In this document: one piece after another, positions 8,795 to 17,447 of the stretch | Layout: the number at the start of each line of letters is the position of its first letter | Position numbering within the stretch: position 1 is the stretch's first letter | Assembly (NCBI GenBank): GCA_964634005.1 | Contig: CAZWKQ010000005.1 | Location: 1 to 64,000, forward strand | From: CAZWKQ01 sp964634005 | GTDB taxonomy: Bacteria > Bacteroidota > Bacteroidia > Bacteroidales > JACABE01 | Direction: 5' to 3' | DNA length: 64,000 nt | Translations under genes and position numbers: made by a program | The notes under the pieces: model-generated | What the model was told of the DNA's origin: nothing | The model's input: only the letters and a program-made list of their open reading frames with translations | The model's database searches: none

Positions 8795-9856
8795 ATGATT
8801 AAAATTGCAGAACCTATTTATCTTTATCTTTTAGTTTTAGTACCGGTTTTTATCATTATATACTTATATACAAAAATCAAAAGGAAGAAACTTCTTGCAA
8901 AAATCGGCAACATACAGCTTCTTAGTCAACTCACTCAAGGCTATTCAAAAACAAGAAGTTTCATCAAATTCTTATTGATGCTCTCGGCATTTATATTTGT
9001 TGTAATAGTTCTCATAAGAATACAATTAGGCACAAAAATAGAAAAAGCACAACGCAAAGGAATCGACATATACATAGCACTCGACATATCGAACAGTATG
9101 CTTGCCGAAGATATATTGCCAAACCGTTTGCAACGCTCTAAACAAGCCATATCGAAGCTAATCGACAAGCTTGAAGGCGACCGCATAGGAATAATTATTT
9201 TCGCAGGTAAATCATTCGTTCAGTTGCCATTAACCAACGATTATTCGGCAGCCAAAATGTTTCTTGAAACAATATCGGTAAACGATATACCCGAACAAGG
9301 TACTGCAATAGGTTCGGCCATTGATAAAGCAATGGAATCGTTCGAAATATCGGAAAACAACGAAAAAGACAACAAAAGAAACAAAGCAATCATAATAATA
9401 ACCGACGGTGAAAATCACGAAGACGATGCCTTAGAAAAAACAGCCGAAGCTGTAAACAAAGGAATATTTGTTTACACCATAGGAATGGGACTACCCGAAG
9501 GCGCCCCTATCCCTGTTGCCGGAGGTATAGGTGGTTATAAAAAAGACAAAGAAGGTAATACAATAATTACACGACTCGACGAAACTCTTTTACAAAAAAT
9601 TGCCGTTACGGGCAAAGGAGCTTATGTTAGAGCAAACAACAGCAATGCAGGACTGCAAACTATATACGACGAAATCAATAAAATCGAGAAAAAAGAATAC
9701 GAAAGCCGCTCGTTTTCGGACTATGAAGATAAATTTCAGTTTTTCGCCGCTCTTGCGCTTTTGTTTCTTTTAGTCGAATTTATTATTAAACACAGAAAAA
9801 ACAATCTGTTGAGCAAAATAAAACTATTCGAAAGTAGCTCTAATAAAATTCAATAA
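8795..9856 (+). CDS. batB: BatB, VWA-domain membrane protein
   Basis: A 353-residue paralogue of BatA with the same plan: N-terminal membrane helices (about 8-26 and 57-76), a VWA domain and a C-terminal helix. The metal-site motif is DISNS (97-101) where BatA has DISGS; Asp and both Ser ligands are kept. IIIITDGENHEDDA supplies the later site residues. It follows batA by 10 bases and precedes batC by one base. BatA and BatB probably associate in the inner membrane with their VWA domains outside the cytoplasm. Confidence 0.93.
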   Translation: MIKIAEPIYLYLLVLVPVFIIIYLYTKIKRKKLLAKIGNIQLLSQLTQGYSKTRSFIKFLLMLSAFIFVVIVLIRIQLGTKIEKAQRKGIDIYIALDISNSMLAEDILPNRLQRSKQAISKLIDKLEGDRIGIIIFAGKSFVQLPLTNDYSAAKMFLETISVNDIPEQGTAIGSAIDKAMESFEISENNEKDNKRNKAIIIITDGENHEDDALEKTAEAVNKGIFVYTIGMGLPEGAPIPVAGGIGGYKKDKEGNTIITRLDETLLQKIAVTGKGAYVRANNSNAGLQTIYDEINKIEKKEYESRSFSDYEDKFQFFAALALLFLLVEFIIKHRKNNLLSKIKLFESSSNKIQ

Positions 9857-9857
9857 A

Positions 9858-10589
9858 ATGTACTGTATGAAAAACAAGGGAATAATTATAATTACCGGAA
9901 TTTTGCTGCTACTTGGTTCTTTTGCATCCAATGCACAAAGCGAAAAAAAATATATAAGAAGCGGGAATAAACTATACGAAAAGAAAAAATACAACGATGC
10001 AGAAATAAATTACCGCAAATCATTAGTAAAAGACTCAACTATTTTTAACGGAAACTATAACCTTGCAAATTCTCTTTACAAACAAAACAACTACGACGAA
10101 GCCATCAGAATTTACAATAATCTGGCCTATAAAAATAAAAACAAAAATATTCAGGCAAAGGTATTTCACAATCTAGGAAATTCATATCTTCAGAAAAAGG
10201 AATACGAAAAAAGCATAGAAGCATACAAACAAGCTCTTAAAAATAACCCTAACGATTACGATACTAAGTACAATTTGGCTTATGCTATGCAAATGCTAAA
10301 TAAACAGCAAAACCAACAACAAAACAAAAACGATAAAAACCGTCAAAACAAAGACCAGAACAAAGATCAAAATAAAAATCAAAACCAAAACAAGCAAAAC
10401 AACAAACAAGAACAAAACAAAGACAATCAACAAAAAGATAAACAGAAACAAGAACAGGAAAAGCAAATGAAAAAGCAAGACGCCGAACGTATGCTTGAAG
10501 CTTTGAAAAACGACGAAAAGAAAACATTAGATAAAGTCAAAAAACAAAAAGCTGTAGGTATAAGAGCAAAAACTGAAAAAGACTGGTAA
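9858..10589 (+). CDS. batC: BatC, exported TPR protein with Gln/Asn/Lys-rich tail
   Basis: A 243-residue protein with a signal peptide, three to four tetratricopeptide repeats (about 30-150; KVFHNLGNSYLQKKEYEKSI is one clear unit) and a low-complexity Q/N/K-rich tail from about 150 to 215. The first ATG reads MYCMKNKGIIII. The internal ATG at 9867 gives a cleaner signal peptide (MKNKGIIIITGILLLLGSF) and may be the real start. Other BatC proteins also end in a charged low-complexity tail. It is probably a periplasmic scaffold for the Bat complex. Confidence 0.88.
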   Translation: MYCMKNKGIIIITGILLLLGSFASNAQSEKKYIRSGNKLYEKKKYNDAEINYRKSLVKDSTIFNGNYNLANSLYKQNNYDEAIRIYNNLAYKNKNKNIQAKVFHNLGNSYLQKKEYEKSIEAYKQALKNNPNDYDTKYNLAYAMQMLNKQQNQQQNKNDKNRQNKDQNKDQNKNQNQNKQNNKQEQNKDNQQKDKQKQEQEKQMKKQDAERMLEALKNDEKKTLDKVKKQKAVGIRAKTEKDW

Positions 10590-10633
10590 GATATACAATT
10601 ATTTATTTTTTTCACGTTTTAATTCAAATAATA

Positions 10634-10641
10634 TACTTTTG
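10634..10641 (+). promoter_or_regulatory. Candidate internal promoter -7 box before batD
   Basis: TACTTTTG fits TAnnTTTG in the 88-base gap between batC and batD, the widest gap inside the operon. It would allow batD-batE to be transcribed independently. AGGAG directly abuts the batD ATG, too close for normal SD use. Confidence 0.4.
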
Positions 10642-10677
10642 TTAACTAATACACAAAAATCAAATTAAAAAAAGGAG

Positions 10678-12522
10678 ATGAAAAAATATATAGTACTGAT
10701 AATATTATTTTTAACGAAATTAAATATCATTGTTGCCGAAGATATAAAATTCAGTGCTTCTGCCTCATCTACTACAGTAGGAACAGGACAACAGTTTTCA
10801 GTTACATTTTCTATCAACACGGGAGGTGGCAGTAATTTCAAAGCTCCTTCATTCAAAGGATTTAGCGTACTATCGGGTCCTAATCAGTCGAGCAGTTCAA
10901 GCACACAAATCATCAACGGCTCTTTCAGTCAAACGGTTTCTTATTCATATACATACTATCTTCAGGCCGGAAACGAAGGAACATATACAATAGGTCCGGC
11001 ATATATTAATGTAGGCGGTAAAACTTACGAATCAAACCCTATTACTATTAAAGTAGTTAAAGATAACTCTGCAAGTCAGAACCGCAGCAATCAAGGCAAT
11101 AATCAAGGTCAAAACCAACAAACGGCCTCATTCAGCGATAAAGATATTTTTATAAGAGCAAGCATAAGCAATGCATCCCCATATATGGGAGAACAAATTA
11201 TTGTAACTTACAAACTATATACTTCAGTGGGAATTTCGCAATACAGCATAAACAAAACGCCGAGCAATAAAGGCTTATGGACCGAAGACCTTACAAAAGA
11301 AAACGAAAGACCCAAACAATACAAAGAATACATTGACGGCAAACAATATATTGTAGCCGAAATAAAAAAAGTTGCCATGTTTCCGCAGGAGAGCGGCAAT
11401 CTTACAATAGAACCTCTCGAAGTAGATGTTATTGCTCAAATTCCGATACAACGGAGAAGAACAAATACTATTTTCGACTTTTTCGACGACCCTTTTGGCA
11501 GCTCGGTACAAAATATTAAAAAAACCATAAAATCGAACAGCAGTGTTATAAGGGTTAAACCATTGCCTGCTGCAGGCAAACCCGACGACTTTTCTGGTGC
11601 TGTAGGTAACTTTACTTTCTCTTCAAACTTGTCGAAAAACGAAGTAAAAGCCAACGACGCCATTAATCTTAAAATTACGGTTTCGGGTAGAGGGAATATA
11701 AAACTTATTGATAAATTCGACATCACTTTCCCCACCGACTTTGAAACTTATGACCCTAAAATAACCGATAATATTAATAAATCAGATAACGGCATATCAG
11801 GAACCAAAACTTTCGATTATCTCTTAATACCGCGAAATCAGGGAAATTTTACCATAAAACCCATTAAATTTACATACTTCGACCTCAACAAAGGAAAATA
11901 TGTAACATTAACATCACCCGAATATAACATTAAAGTCGATAAAGGCGACGGCAAAGCATCTGCTACTACTCTTACAACAGTAAACAAAGAAGACATAAAA
12001 TACATAGGCAGCGATATCGAACATATTAAAACCAAACCAAACAAACTCAAGCCCGAAGGACAATTTTTCTTCCTTTCGAAATTGTACTTTACACTACTCG
12101 TTATTCCTGTTATCCTCTTTATAGCAGCTCTTATTTTCAGAAGAAAACATCTGAAATTGCGTGGAAATGTAGCCCTTCTAAGAAATAAAAAAGCTACCAA
12201 AATAGCACGCAATCGCTTGAAAAAAGCTCAGAAATTCCTTCAAAACAACGAAAGAAACAATTTTTACAACGAAATATCACAGGCTCTCTGGGGTTATTTA
12301 AGCGACAAATTCAATATACCACTTGCCGAACTGTCAATGGAATCGGTAAATCAATCGCTTCAAAACAAACTTGTCGATACTGCTACTATCGAACAATTAA
12401 TATCAGTACTCAATAACTGCGAGTTTGCCCGCTTCACTCCTGAAAGCGAAAGCGTTAATATGAAAAAAATATACAACGAAGCCATCGATATAATTAAAAA
12501 AATTGAAAATGAGCTTAAGTAA
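10678..12522 (+). CDS. batD: BatD, oxygen-tolerance membrane protein
   Basis: A 614-residue exported protein matching the BatD family. The signal peptide covers about residues 1-21 (up to VAED). Three or so Ig-like beta domains follow, then a membrane helix at about 473-492 (LYFTLLVIPVILFIAALIF) and a Lys-rich cytoplasmic tail of about 120 residues. Diagnostic stretches are VGTGQQFSVTFSINTGGG near the N-terminus and SYTYYLQAGNEGTYTIGPA. It overlaps the longest possible batE frame by 20 bases. The large periplasmic part suggests an assembly or sensing role with BatA/B/C. Confidence 0.9.
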   Translation: MKKYIVLIILFLTKLNIIVAEDIKFSASASSTTVGTGQQFSVTFSINTGGGSNFKAPSFKGFSVLSGPNQSSSSSTQIINGSFSQTVSYSYTYYLQAGNEGTYTIGPAYINVGGKTYESNPITIKVVKDNSASQNRSNQGNNQGQNQQTASFSDKDIFIRASISNASPYMGEQIIVTYKLYTSVGISQYSINKTPSNKGLWTEDLTKENERPKQYKEYIDGKQYIVAEIKKVAMFPQESGNLTIEPLEVDVIAQIPIQRRRTNTIFDFFDDPFGSSVQNIKKTIKSNSSVIRVKPLPAAGKPDDFSGAVGNFTFSSNLSKNEVKANDAINLKITVSGRGNIKLIDKFDITFPTDFETYDPKITDNINKSDNGISGTKTFDYLLIPRNQGNFTIKPIKFTYFDLNKGKYVTLTSPEYNIKVDKGDGKASATTLTTVNKEDIKYIGSDIEHIKTKPNKLKPEGQFFFLSKLYFTLLVIPVILFIAALIFRRKHLKLRGNVALLRNKKATKIARNRLKKAQKFLQNNERNNFYNEISQALWGYLSDKFNIPLAELSMESVNQSLQNKLVDTATIEQLISVLNNCEFARFTPESESVNMKKIYNEAIDIIKKIENELK

Positions 12523-12535
12523 AATTGAAATGGTT

Positions 12536-13288
12536 ATGAAAAAAATTTTGTTTGTAATACTAATTTTAGCAATATCATCAGCATACAGTTTCGCTCAGAT
12601 TAATGAATTTGAATCGGCCAATAAAGCATATACTCAGGAAAAATACAACGAAGCCATTGTTTTATACAACAAAATATTGGAGAAAGGAATAGTTTCTTCC
12701 GATGTATATTTCAATATCGGAAATTGCTATTACCGACTATCAAACTTTCCGATGGCCATACTATATTACGAAAAAGCAAAAAAAATCGATCCGGCCGATG
12801 GCGATATTGATATGAACTTAAAAATTGCCAATACAAAAATTATCGATAAAATTGAACCTATCCCTCAATTGTTTTTTATCAAATGGTGGATAATCATTAC
12901 AAATCTATTTCATTTCGATATTTGGGCGTTAATATCGGTTTTTGCCACTGCAATATTCTTTATACTTCTGTTCTTTTACCTTATCAATAAAACATACAAT
13001 GGCAAAAAAGTCTTATTCTGGCTTAGTTTTACCTCCTTTTTAATAATAATACTGAGTTCTATATTTGCTTATACCCAATATTCGAACATTAACAATAAAG
13101 ACGAAGCCATAGTTTTTACACCTACACTCACAGTTAAAAGTTCTCCCGACGAAAAAGGTATTGATAAATTTGTTATTCACGAAGGTACTAAGGTGAAAAT
13201 ACTAGATGAATTAAACAACTGGGTTAAGATTAAAATTGCCAACGGCAGCAACGGATGGATTGAAAAACATAACGTCGAAATAATATAA
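12536..13288 (+). CDS. batE: BatE, TPR and SH3-like protein
   Basis: About 250 residues: signal peptide MKKILFVILILAISSAYS, two TPR units (containing VYFNIGNCYYRLSNFPMAIL), two membrane helices and a C-terminal bacterial SH3-like domain (TLTVKSSPDEKG to NGWIEKHNVEII). The frame is open from 12503, overlapping batD, but the ATG at 12536 gives a proper signal peptide and lies 13 bases past the batD stop, so that start is preferred. The SH3 domain may bind cell-wall glycan or a protein partner. Last gene of the bat operon; no hairpin terminator follows it. Confidence 0.88.
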   Translation: MKKILFVILILAISSAYSFAQINEFESANKAYTQEKYNEAIVLYNKILEKGIVSSDVYFNIGNCYYRLSNFPMAILYYEKAKKIDPADGDIDMNLKIANTKIIDKIEPIPQLFFIKWWIIITNLFHFDIWALISVFATAIFFILLFFYLINKTYNGKKVLFWLSFTSFLIIILSSIFAYTQYSNINNKDEAIVFTPTLTVKSSPDEKGIDKFVIHEGTKVKILDELNNWVKIKIANGSNGWIEKHNVEII

Positions 13289-13421
13289 AACCGCATTTGT
13301 TATCTTGGCATCAGACAATCTGATATTCAAACAATATATCGATACTTAATTCAAACAGTTTCATTTTATCTTACTTCATAATTATCTTTTATTGAAAAGG
13401 CATTTCATAATCAAGTGTCGT

Positions 13422-13448
13422 TAAACAATCTTATACTTCGATTGTTTA
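13422..13448. promoter_or_regulatory. Inverted repeat upstream of sod
   Basis: TAAACAATC and GATTGTTTA form a perfect 9-bp inverted repeat around the 9-base centre TTATACTTC, ending 27 bases before the sod ATG. No exact TAnnTTTG box was found here, so this palindrome is the best candidate for an operator or a leader hairpin. Confidence 0.4.
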
Positions 13449-13475
13449 GTTTATAATAATTCTAAATAATAAAAG

Positions 13476-14165
13476 ATGAAAACAATAATATATTCAGCAA
13501 TTTTTGTATTAATTACTTTTAACGCAATTTACGTTAAAGCACAGAATGCGGAACAAGCATACGTTTTTGAACCTTTGCCATATTCATTTAACGCACTGGA
13601 AAAAGCAATAGATGCACAAACTATGGAAATTCACTGGGATAGACATCACCGTGGCTATTACAACAATTTTGTAGCCGCTATTAAGGAAACAAATATGAAT
13701 GGTAAAAGTCTTGAAGAAATTTTTGCACAAATAAGCAAACTACCTGTTTCTATCAGAAATAACGGAGGTGGGCATTACAATCATACACTTTTCTGGAAAA
13801 TAATGTCGCCCGACGGAGGCGGAGAGCCAAAAGGAAAACTTGCAAAAGCAATAAACGAAACATTCGGTTCATTCGATAATTTTAAAAAAACATTCGAGCA
13901 GGCTGCCATGACAAGATTTGGAAGCGGTTGGGCTTGGCTAAGCGTAAACAATGCAGGTAAACTTTTTGTTTCTTCCACTCCCAATCAGGACAATCCTTTA
14001 ATGGACGTGGTTGAGCAAAAAGGAACACCCATTTTAGGATTAGACGTATGGGAACATGCCTATTACCTTAAATACCAAAACAAAAGAGCAGCTTATACTT
14101 CGGCATTTTGGAGTGTTGTAAACTGGAACGAAGTGGAAAAACGCTACGAAAGCTTGGTAAAATAA
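13476..14165 (+). CDS. Exported iron/manganese superoxide dismutase
   Basis: A 229-residue Fe/Mn-SOD converting superoxide to hydrogen peroxide and oxygen. Metal ligands are readable as His53 (EIHWDRHH), His103 (HYNHTLFW), Asp190 and His194 (LDVWEHAYY). Unlike the usual cytoplasmic enzyme it begins with a signal peptide (MKTIIYSAIFVLITFNAIYV, then KAQ), so the product should act in the periplasm or outside the cell. It lies just after the bat aerotolerance operon on the same strand, with 187 bases between and its own terminator. Metal preference cannot be fixed from sequence alone. Confidence 0.93.
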   Translation: MKTIIYSAIFVLITFNAIYVKAQNAEQAYVFEPLPYSFNALEKAIDAQTMEIHWDRHHRGYYNNFVAAIKETNMNGKSLEEIFAQISKLPVSIRNNGGGHYNHTLFWKIMSPDGGGEPKGKLAKAINETFGSFDNFKKTFEQAAMTRFGSGWAWLSVNNAGKLFVSSTPNQDNPLMDVVEQKGTPILGLDVWEHAYYLKYQNKRAAYTSAFWSVVNWNEVEKRYESLVK

Positions 14166-14235
14166 ACATTTTATAAAACGTTTTATTCAGTTATTCTTTT
14201 TCAAACCCAAACATTCATACGTTTAAAGCCGCGAT

Positions 14236-14286
14236 TTATCACTGCAACTATGTATGTAAAAAACATTGCAGTGATAAGTCTTTTTC
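14236..14286 (+). terminator. Rho-independent terminator after sod
   Basis: Perfect 12-bp stem TTATCACTGCAA/TTGCAGTGATAA (14236-14247 and 14266-14277) with an 18-base loop, followed by GTCTTTTTC. Confidence 0.8.
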
Positions 14287-14339
14287 AAATTTAGTAAACG
14301 AGTATAGGTATTTATTGACTTAATTTTAAAATATATTAT

Positions 14340-14347
14340 TAATTTTG
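14340..14347 (+). promoter_or_regulatory. Promoter -7 box for the C10 protease gene
   Basis: TAATTTTG matches TAnnTTTG, 21 bases before the ATG. A TTG lies 22 bases upstream (14315-14317), slightly wide for a -33 element. Confidence 0.5.
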
Positions 14348-14368
14348 AGGTCGATAAATTTATTTTAA

Positions 14369-16489
14369 ATGAGAAAGAGCATAATTATTTTCACAGTTTT
14401 TTTAGTATCGTTCAATATTGTATTTGCTTCAAAAGTATCAAAAAATGATGCCCAAAAGGCAGCAATTACATTCTATAAAAATCAATATAACAAACTTAAC
14501 GAAGCTGCAGGATTAATACCGTTCAAAATAGTCAGCTCATACGTTATTTCCGAAAACGGAACAGAATTGATTTATGTTTATAATTTCGATAATCTGGGAT
14601 ATATTGTTATGTCAACCGACAATAATATTACTCCGGTACTTGCTTATTCATTTACAACACAATACGACCCATCCTCAGTTATTTCACCGTTCGAAATGTG
14701 GATAGATTATTACAAAAACCAAATTAAAAGAGTTTTATCGGATAAAAGTTATAACAACAACGAAGCTCAAAATCAATGGAAATCGTTATTAGAAGGAAAG
14801 GTATTTACAAAAAACACTAAATCGGTATCTCCGCTTGTAACTTCAAAATGGAATCAAGGTCAGGTATATAATGTTGAATGCCCTGCAGATACTGCCGGTC
14901 CCGGAGGCAGATGTGTAACAGGATGCGTTGCAACATGCATGGGGCAGCTGATGTATTATTATCGTTTTCCGCAAACAGGTACAGGCTCGTTTAGCTATGT
15001 TCATCCCGTTTATGGAACTTTATCAGCCGATTTCGGAAATACTACTTACGACTGGGATGCCATGTGCGATGCTCCGTCTAAACCAAACGGTGCTATAGGA
15101 AAATTATTGGCACATTGCGGAGTTGGAGTTAGTATGAATTACGGGCCAAACAGTTCGGGTATGTATAACTATTCGGCAGCAGATGTACTTAAAACCTACT
15201 TCAAATATTCGAGCGATGTAAGATATGTTTTCAGAGACAGTACAAATATCCGCTGGGACAGTTTGATTGTAGCTCAGTTGGATAAAAAAATGCCGTTGTA
15301 CTATGCTGGATGGTCAGTTCCAAACATCAACGGTCATGCTTTTGTTTGCGACGGCTATCAAGATACAACTTATTTTCACTTCAACTTTGGCTGGGGCGGC
15401 AGTTACGACGGATATTTTTATTTGAATGCGCTTTCTCCGGGAGGCAACAACTTCAACTTGGCTCAGGAACTTATTATTAACATTTACCCCGACACAACTC
15501 TTTACTCCTACCCTGCTTATTGCAGTAATCAAAAACTTTTAACCGCTCTGGAAGGCAGCATAGAAGACGGAAGCGGTCCTATAGATAAATACTTGAACAA
15601 TACAAATTGCTCGTGGCTTATCAGTCCCGCTTATGATTCAATAACCTCTATAATATTGCAATTCGGCCGATTTAAAACATCGCAATCGTTTGCAACTGTA
15701 AAAATTTATAAAGGTAATTCTACAAGCGATCCCCTTGTGGGAACTTATACAGGGTTACAACTGCCCAATAATCTTACCGTAAACGGCAAACAGGTTCTTA
15801 TTACTTTCACATCTGCTTTTGACACAATAAGAGAAAATGGATTTTTAATAAACTATACCACAAATTTACCTAATTATTGTTCGACTTTTAAGCTCATAAA
15901 TACTTCCAACGGAAATTTTAGCGATGGAAGCGGTTCTTACAGATATAATCCAAACACAAACTGTAAATGGCTTATTTATCCTACCAATACAGCAGGCAGT
16001 ATTACACTCCATTTCAACAATTTCGATACTGAATTAAACGACGACGTATTGAAAATAAAAGGAGCGTCATCAGTTGTGGTTCTGGCGACATTCTCGGGAA
16101 GTAATTTCCCGCAAAGCTTTACCATAAATGGCAACCAAACTACACTTGAGTGGATAACCAACTATAAAAACGAATTTCAAGGTTGGGATATCTCTTTTAC
16201 TACTTCTGGAGTAGGAATTAATACAAACGATAAAATCGCAAATATCTTGGTTTATCCTAACCCTGCATCCGAAATACTTTATATTTCATTAAATTCAGAA
16301 TACTGCGACGAATTAATATGCGAAATATTTACTATTGAAGGTAAAAAAGTATTATCCGATAAGATTGAAACATCAAACGGAGTAACTTCCAAAGCCCTCA
16401 ATATAAATAATTTATCAAAAGGTATCTATCTGCTTAAACTCACCGACAAAAACGGTGAAAATTATAAGCAGAAGATAACTATAATGTAA
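14369..16489 (+). CDS. Secreted C10 (streptopain-like) cysteine protease with CUB domains and T9SS tail
   Basis: A 706-residue secreted protease. A signal peptide (about 1-20) and a pro-domain (about 21-150, with IVMSTDNNITPVLAYSF) precede the papain-like catalytic domain. The nucleophile is Cys186 in VTGCVATCMGQLM and the base is His323 in NGHAFVCDGY, followed by HFNFGWGGSYDGYF, all typical of family C10. Two CUB-like domains follow (about 390-500 and 510-615; both contain a Cys before WLI). The C-terminus is a T9SS type A sorting domain, from about 632 with VYPNPASEI to GIYLLKLTDKNG, so the mature protein should reach the cell surface or medium. The CUB modules probably bind substrate or glycan. 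Confidence 0.93.
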   Translation: MRKSIIIFTVFLVSFNIVFASKVSKNDAQKAAITFYKNQYNKLNEAAGLIPFKIVSSYVISENGTELIYVYNFDNLGYIVMSTDNNITPVLAYSFTTQYDPSSVISPFEMWIDYYKNQIKRVLSDKSYNNNEAQNQWKSLLEGKVFTKNTKSVSPLVTSKWNQGQVYNVECPADTAGPGGRCVTGCVATCMGQLMYYYRFPQTGTGSFSYVHPVYGTLSADFGNTTYDWDAMCDAPSKPNGAIGKLLAHCGVGVSMNYGPNSSGMYNYSAADVLKTYFKYSSDVRYVFRDSTNIRWDSLIVAQLDKKMPLYYAGWSVPNINGHAFVCDGYQDTTYFHFNFGWGGSYDGYFYLNALSPGGNNFNLAQELIINIYPDTTLYSYPAYCSNQKLLTALEGSIEDGSGPIDKYLNNTNCSWLISPAYDSITSIILQFGRFKTSQSFATVKIYKGNSTSDPLVGTYTGLQLPNNLTVNGKQVLITFTSAFDTIRENGFLINYTTNLPNYCSTFKLINTSNGNFSDGSGSYRYNPNTNCKWLIYPTNTAGSITLHFNNFDTELNDDVLKIKGASSVVVLATFSGSNFPQSFTINGNQTTLEWITNYKNEFQGWDISFTTSGVGINTNDKIANILVYPNPASEILYISLNSEYCDELICEIFTIEGKKVLSDKIETSNGVTSKALNINNLSKGIYLLKLTDKNGENYKQKITIM

Positions 16490-16518
16490 GTTCAAAAAAA
16501 TTTAGGACAGTTTATATT

Positions 16519-17370
16519 TTAAACGATAAATTTAAAAGTAAAAAGTTTATTTCCTAAATAGAGATTAAACAAATAAATCCCTTTAGGTAATGAACTTATA
16601 TCGATGCTTTTATTAGTATGGTTTTGCTTGTTTTCGATGAGCATTCCTCTATAATCATAAATACTGTATGAAAAATTGTGTTCCGAAATACCGTTTAAAA
16701 CAATTTTATCATTACTTATAAAGAAATCTATACCATACTTCGAAGGCGTAGTATTTTCATTAATACCTGTATTATCTTTTTCGATAATAAAATACAAAGC
16801 ATTATTAATATTGATATCGTTCCATTGACCTGCAATTCCGTGAGGCCACGAACTCAAGGCTAAGCCCAAACCATCTTGTCCTCCGTTATATGGATAATCA
16901 TCGGGTTCACTTCCATTTACATCTCCCCAATTTACAAATTCGCCATTAACAGCATAACCTCCACCTACACCGGCAGTACCTTGCCCAATATAAAATGGGG
17001 TAAGCAAATCACTTCCCTCCCAGTACCAAGAACCTTCGTTAACAATATCATTACCACCTGTCCAAACATAAGATGCACCGCCTCCATCCAATACAGGATT
17101 ATACGAAGAGCTTATGTTTGCAGCATTAGGTAATAATAATTGCCCCATAATATAAGCGTTTTCAGCCAAATCATTGATTCTTACCAGATAACCACCTCTT
17201 TCGATGGCACACGATTTTGCCGATTGCCAATTCTTTAGCTCTTTGACAACTTCATAGCTATGCCCGTTGTAAGTAAATGAATAAATATTGCTGCTTTGGG
17301 CGCATTGCGAATATACCTGAGAATAAGTCAAAAAGATTATTCCCAATGAAATTAAAGTAATTTTTTTCAT
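16519..17370 (-). CDS. Secreted C-type lectin-like protein with T9SS tail
   Basis: A 283-residue secreted protein. A signal peptide (ending near VYSQ) is followed by one C-type lectin-like domain (about 25-195). It opens with YSFTYNGHSYEVVKELKNW. The Ca/sugar-site motifs GSEPDD and QWNDI are both present, and an EPD motif usually means mannose-type specificity. A linker with GINENTTPSKYGIDFF leads to a T9SS sorting domain (SYSIYDYRGMLIENK, SLPKGIYLFNLYLGN). It converges with the protease gene, 29 bases between stops. Likely a surface or released glycan-binding protein. Confidence 0.88.
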   Translation of the reverse strand: MKKITLISLGIIFLTYSQVYSQCAQSSNIYSFTYNGHSYEVVKELKNWQSAKSCAIERGGYLVRINDLAENAYIMGQLLLPNAANISSSYNPVLDGGGASYVWTGGNDIVNEGSWYWEGSDLLTPFYIGQGTAGVGGGYAVNGEFVNWGDVNGSEPDDYPYNGGQDGLGLALSSWPHGIAGQWNDININNALYFIIEKDNTGINENTTPSKYGIDFFISNDKIVLNGISEHNFSYSIYDYRGMLIENKQNHTNKSIDISSLPKGIYLFNLYLGNKLFTFKFIV

Positions 17371-17447
17371 TTTCTTAAAGAATTAATTAATAAACTTGAT
17401 AAAACTGACTAAATATATTTGTAAATATACTTAATTTAAATTAAAAT

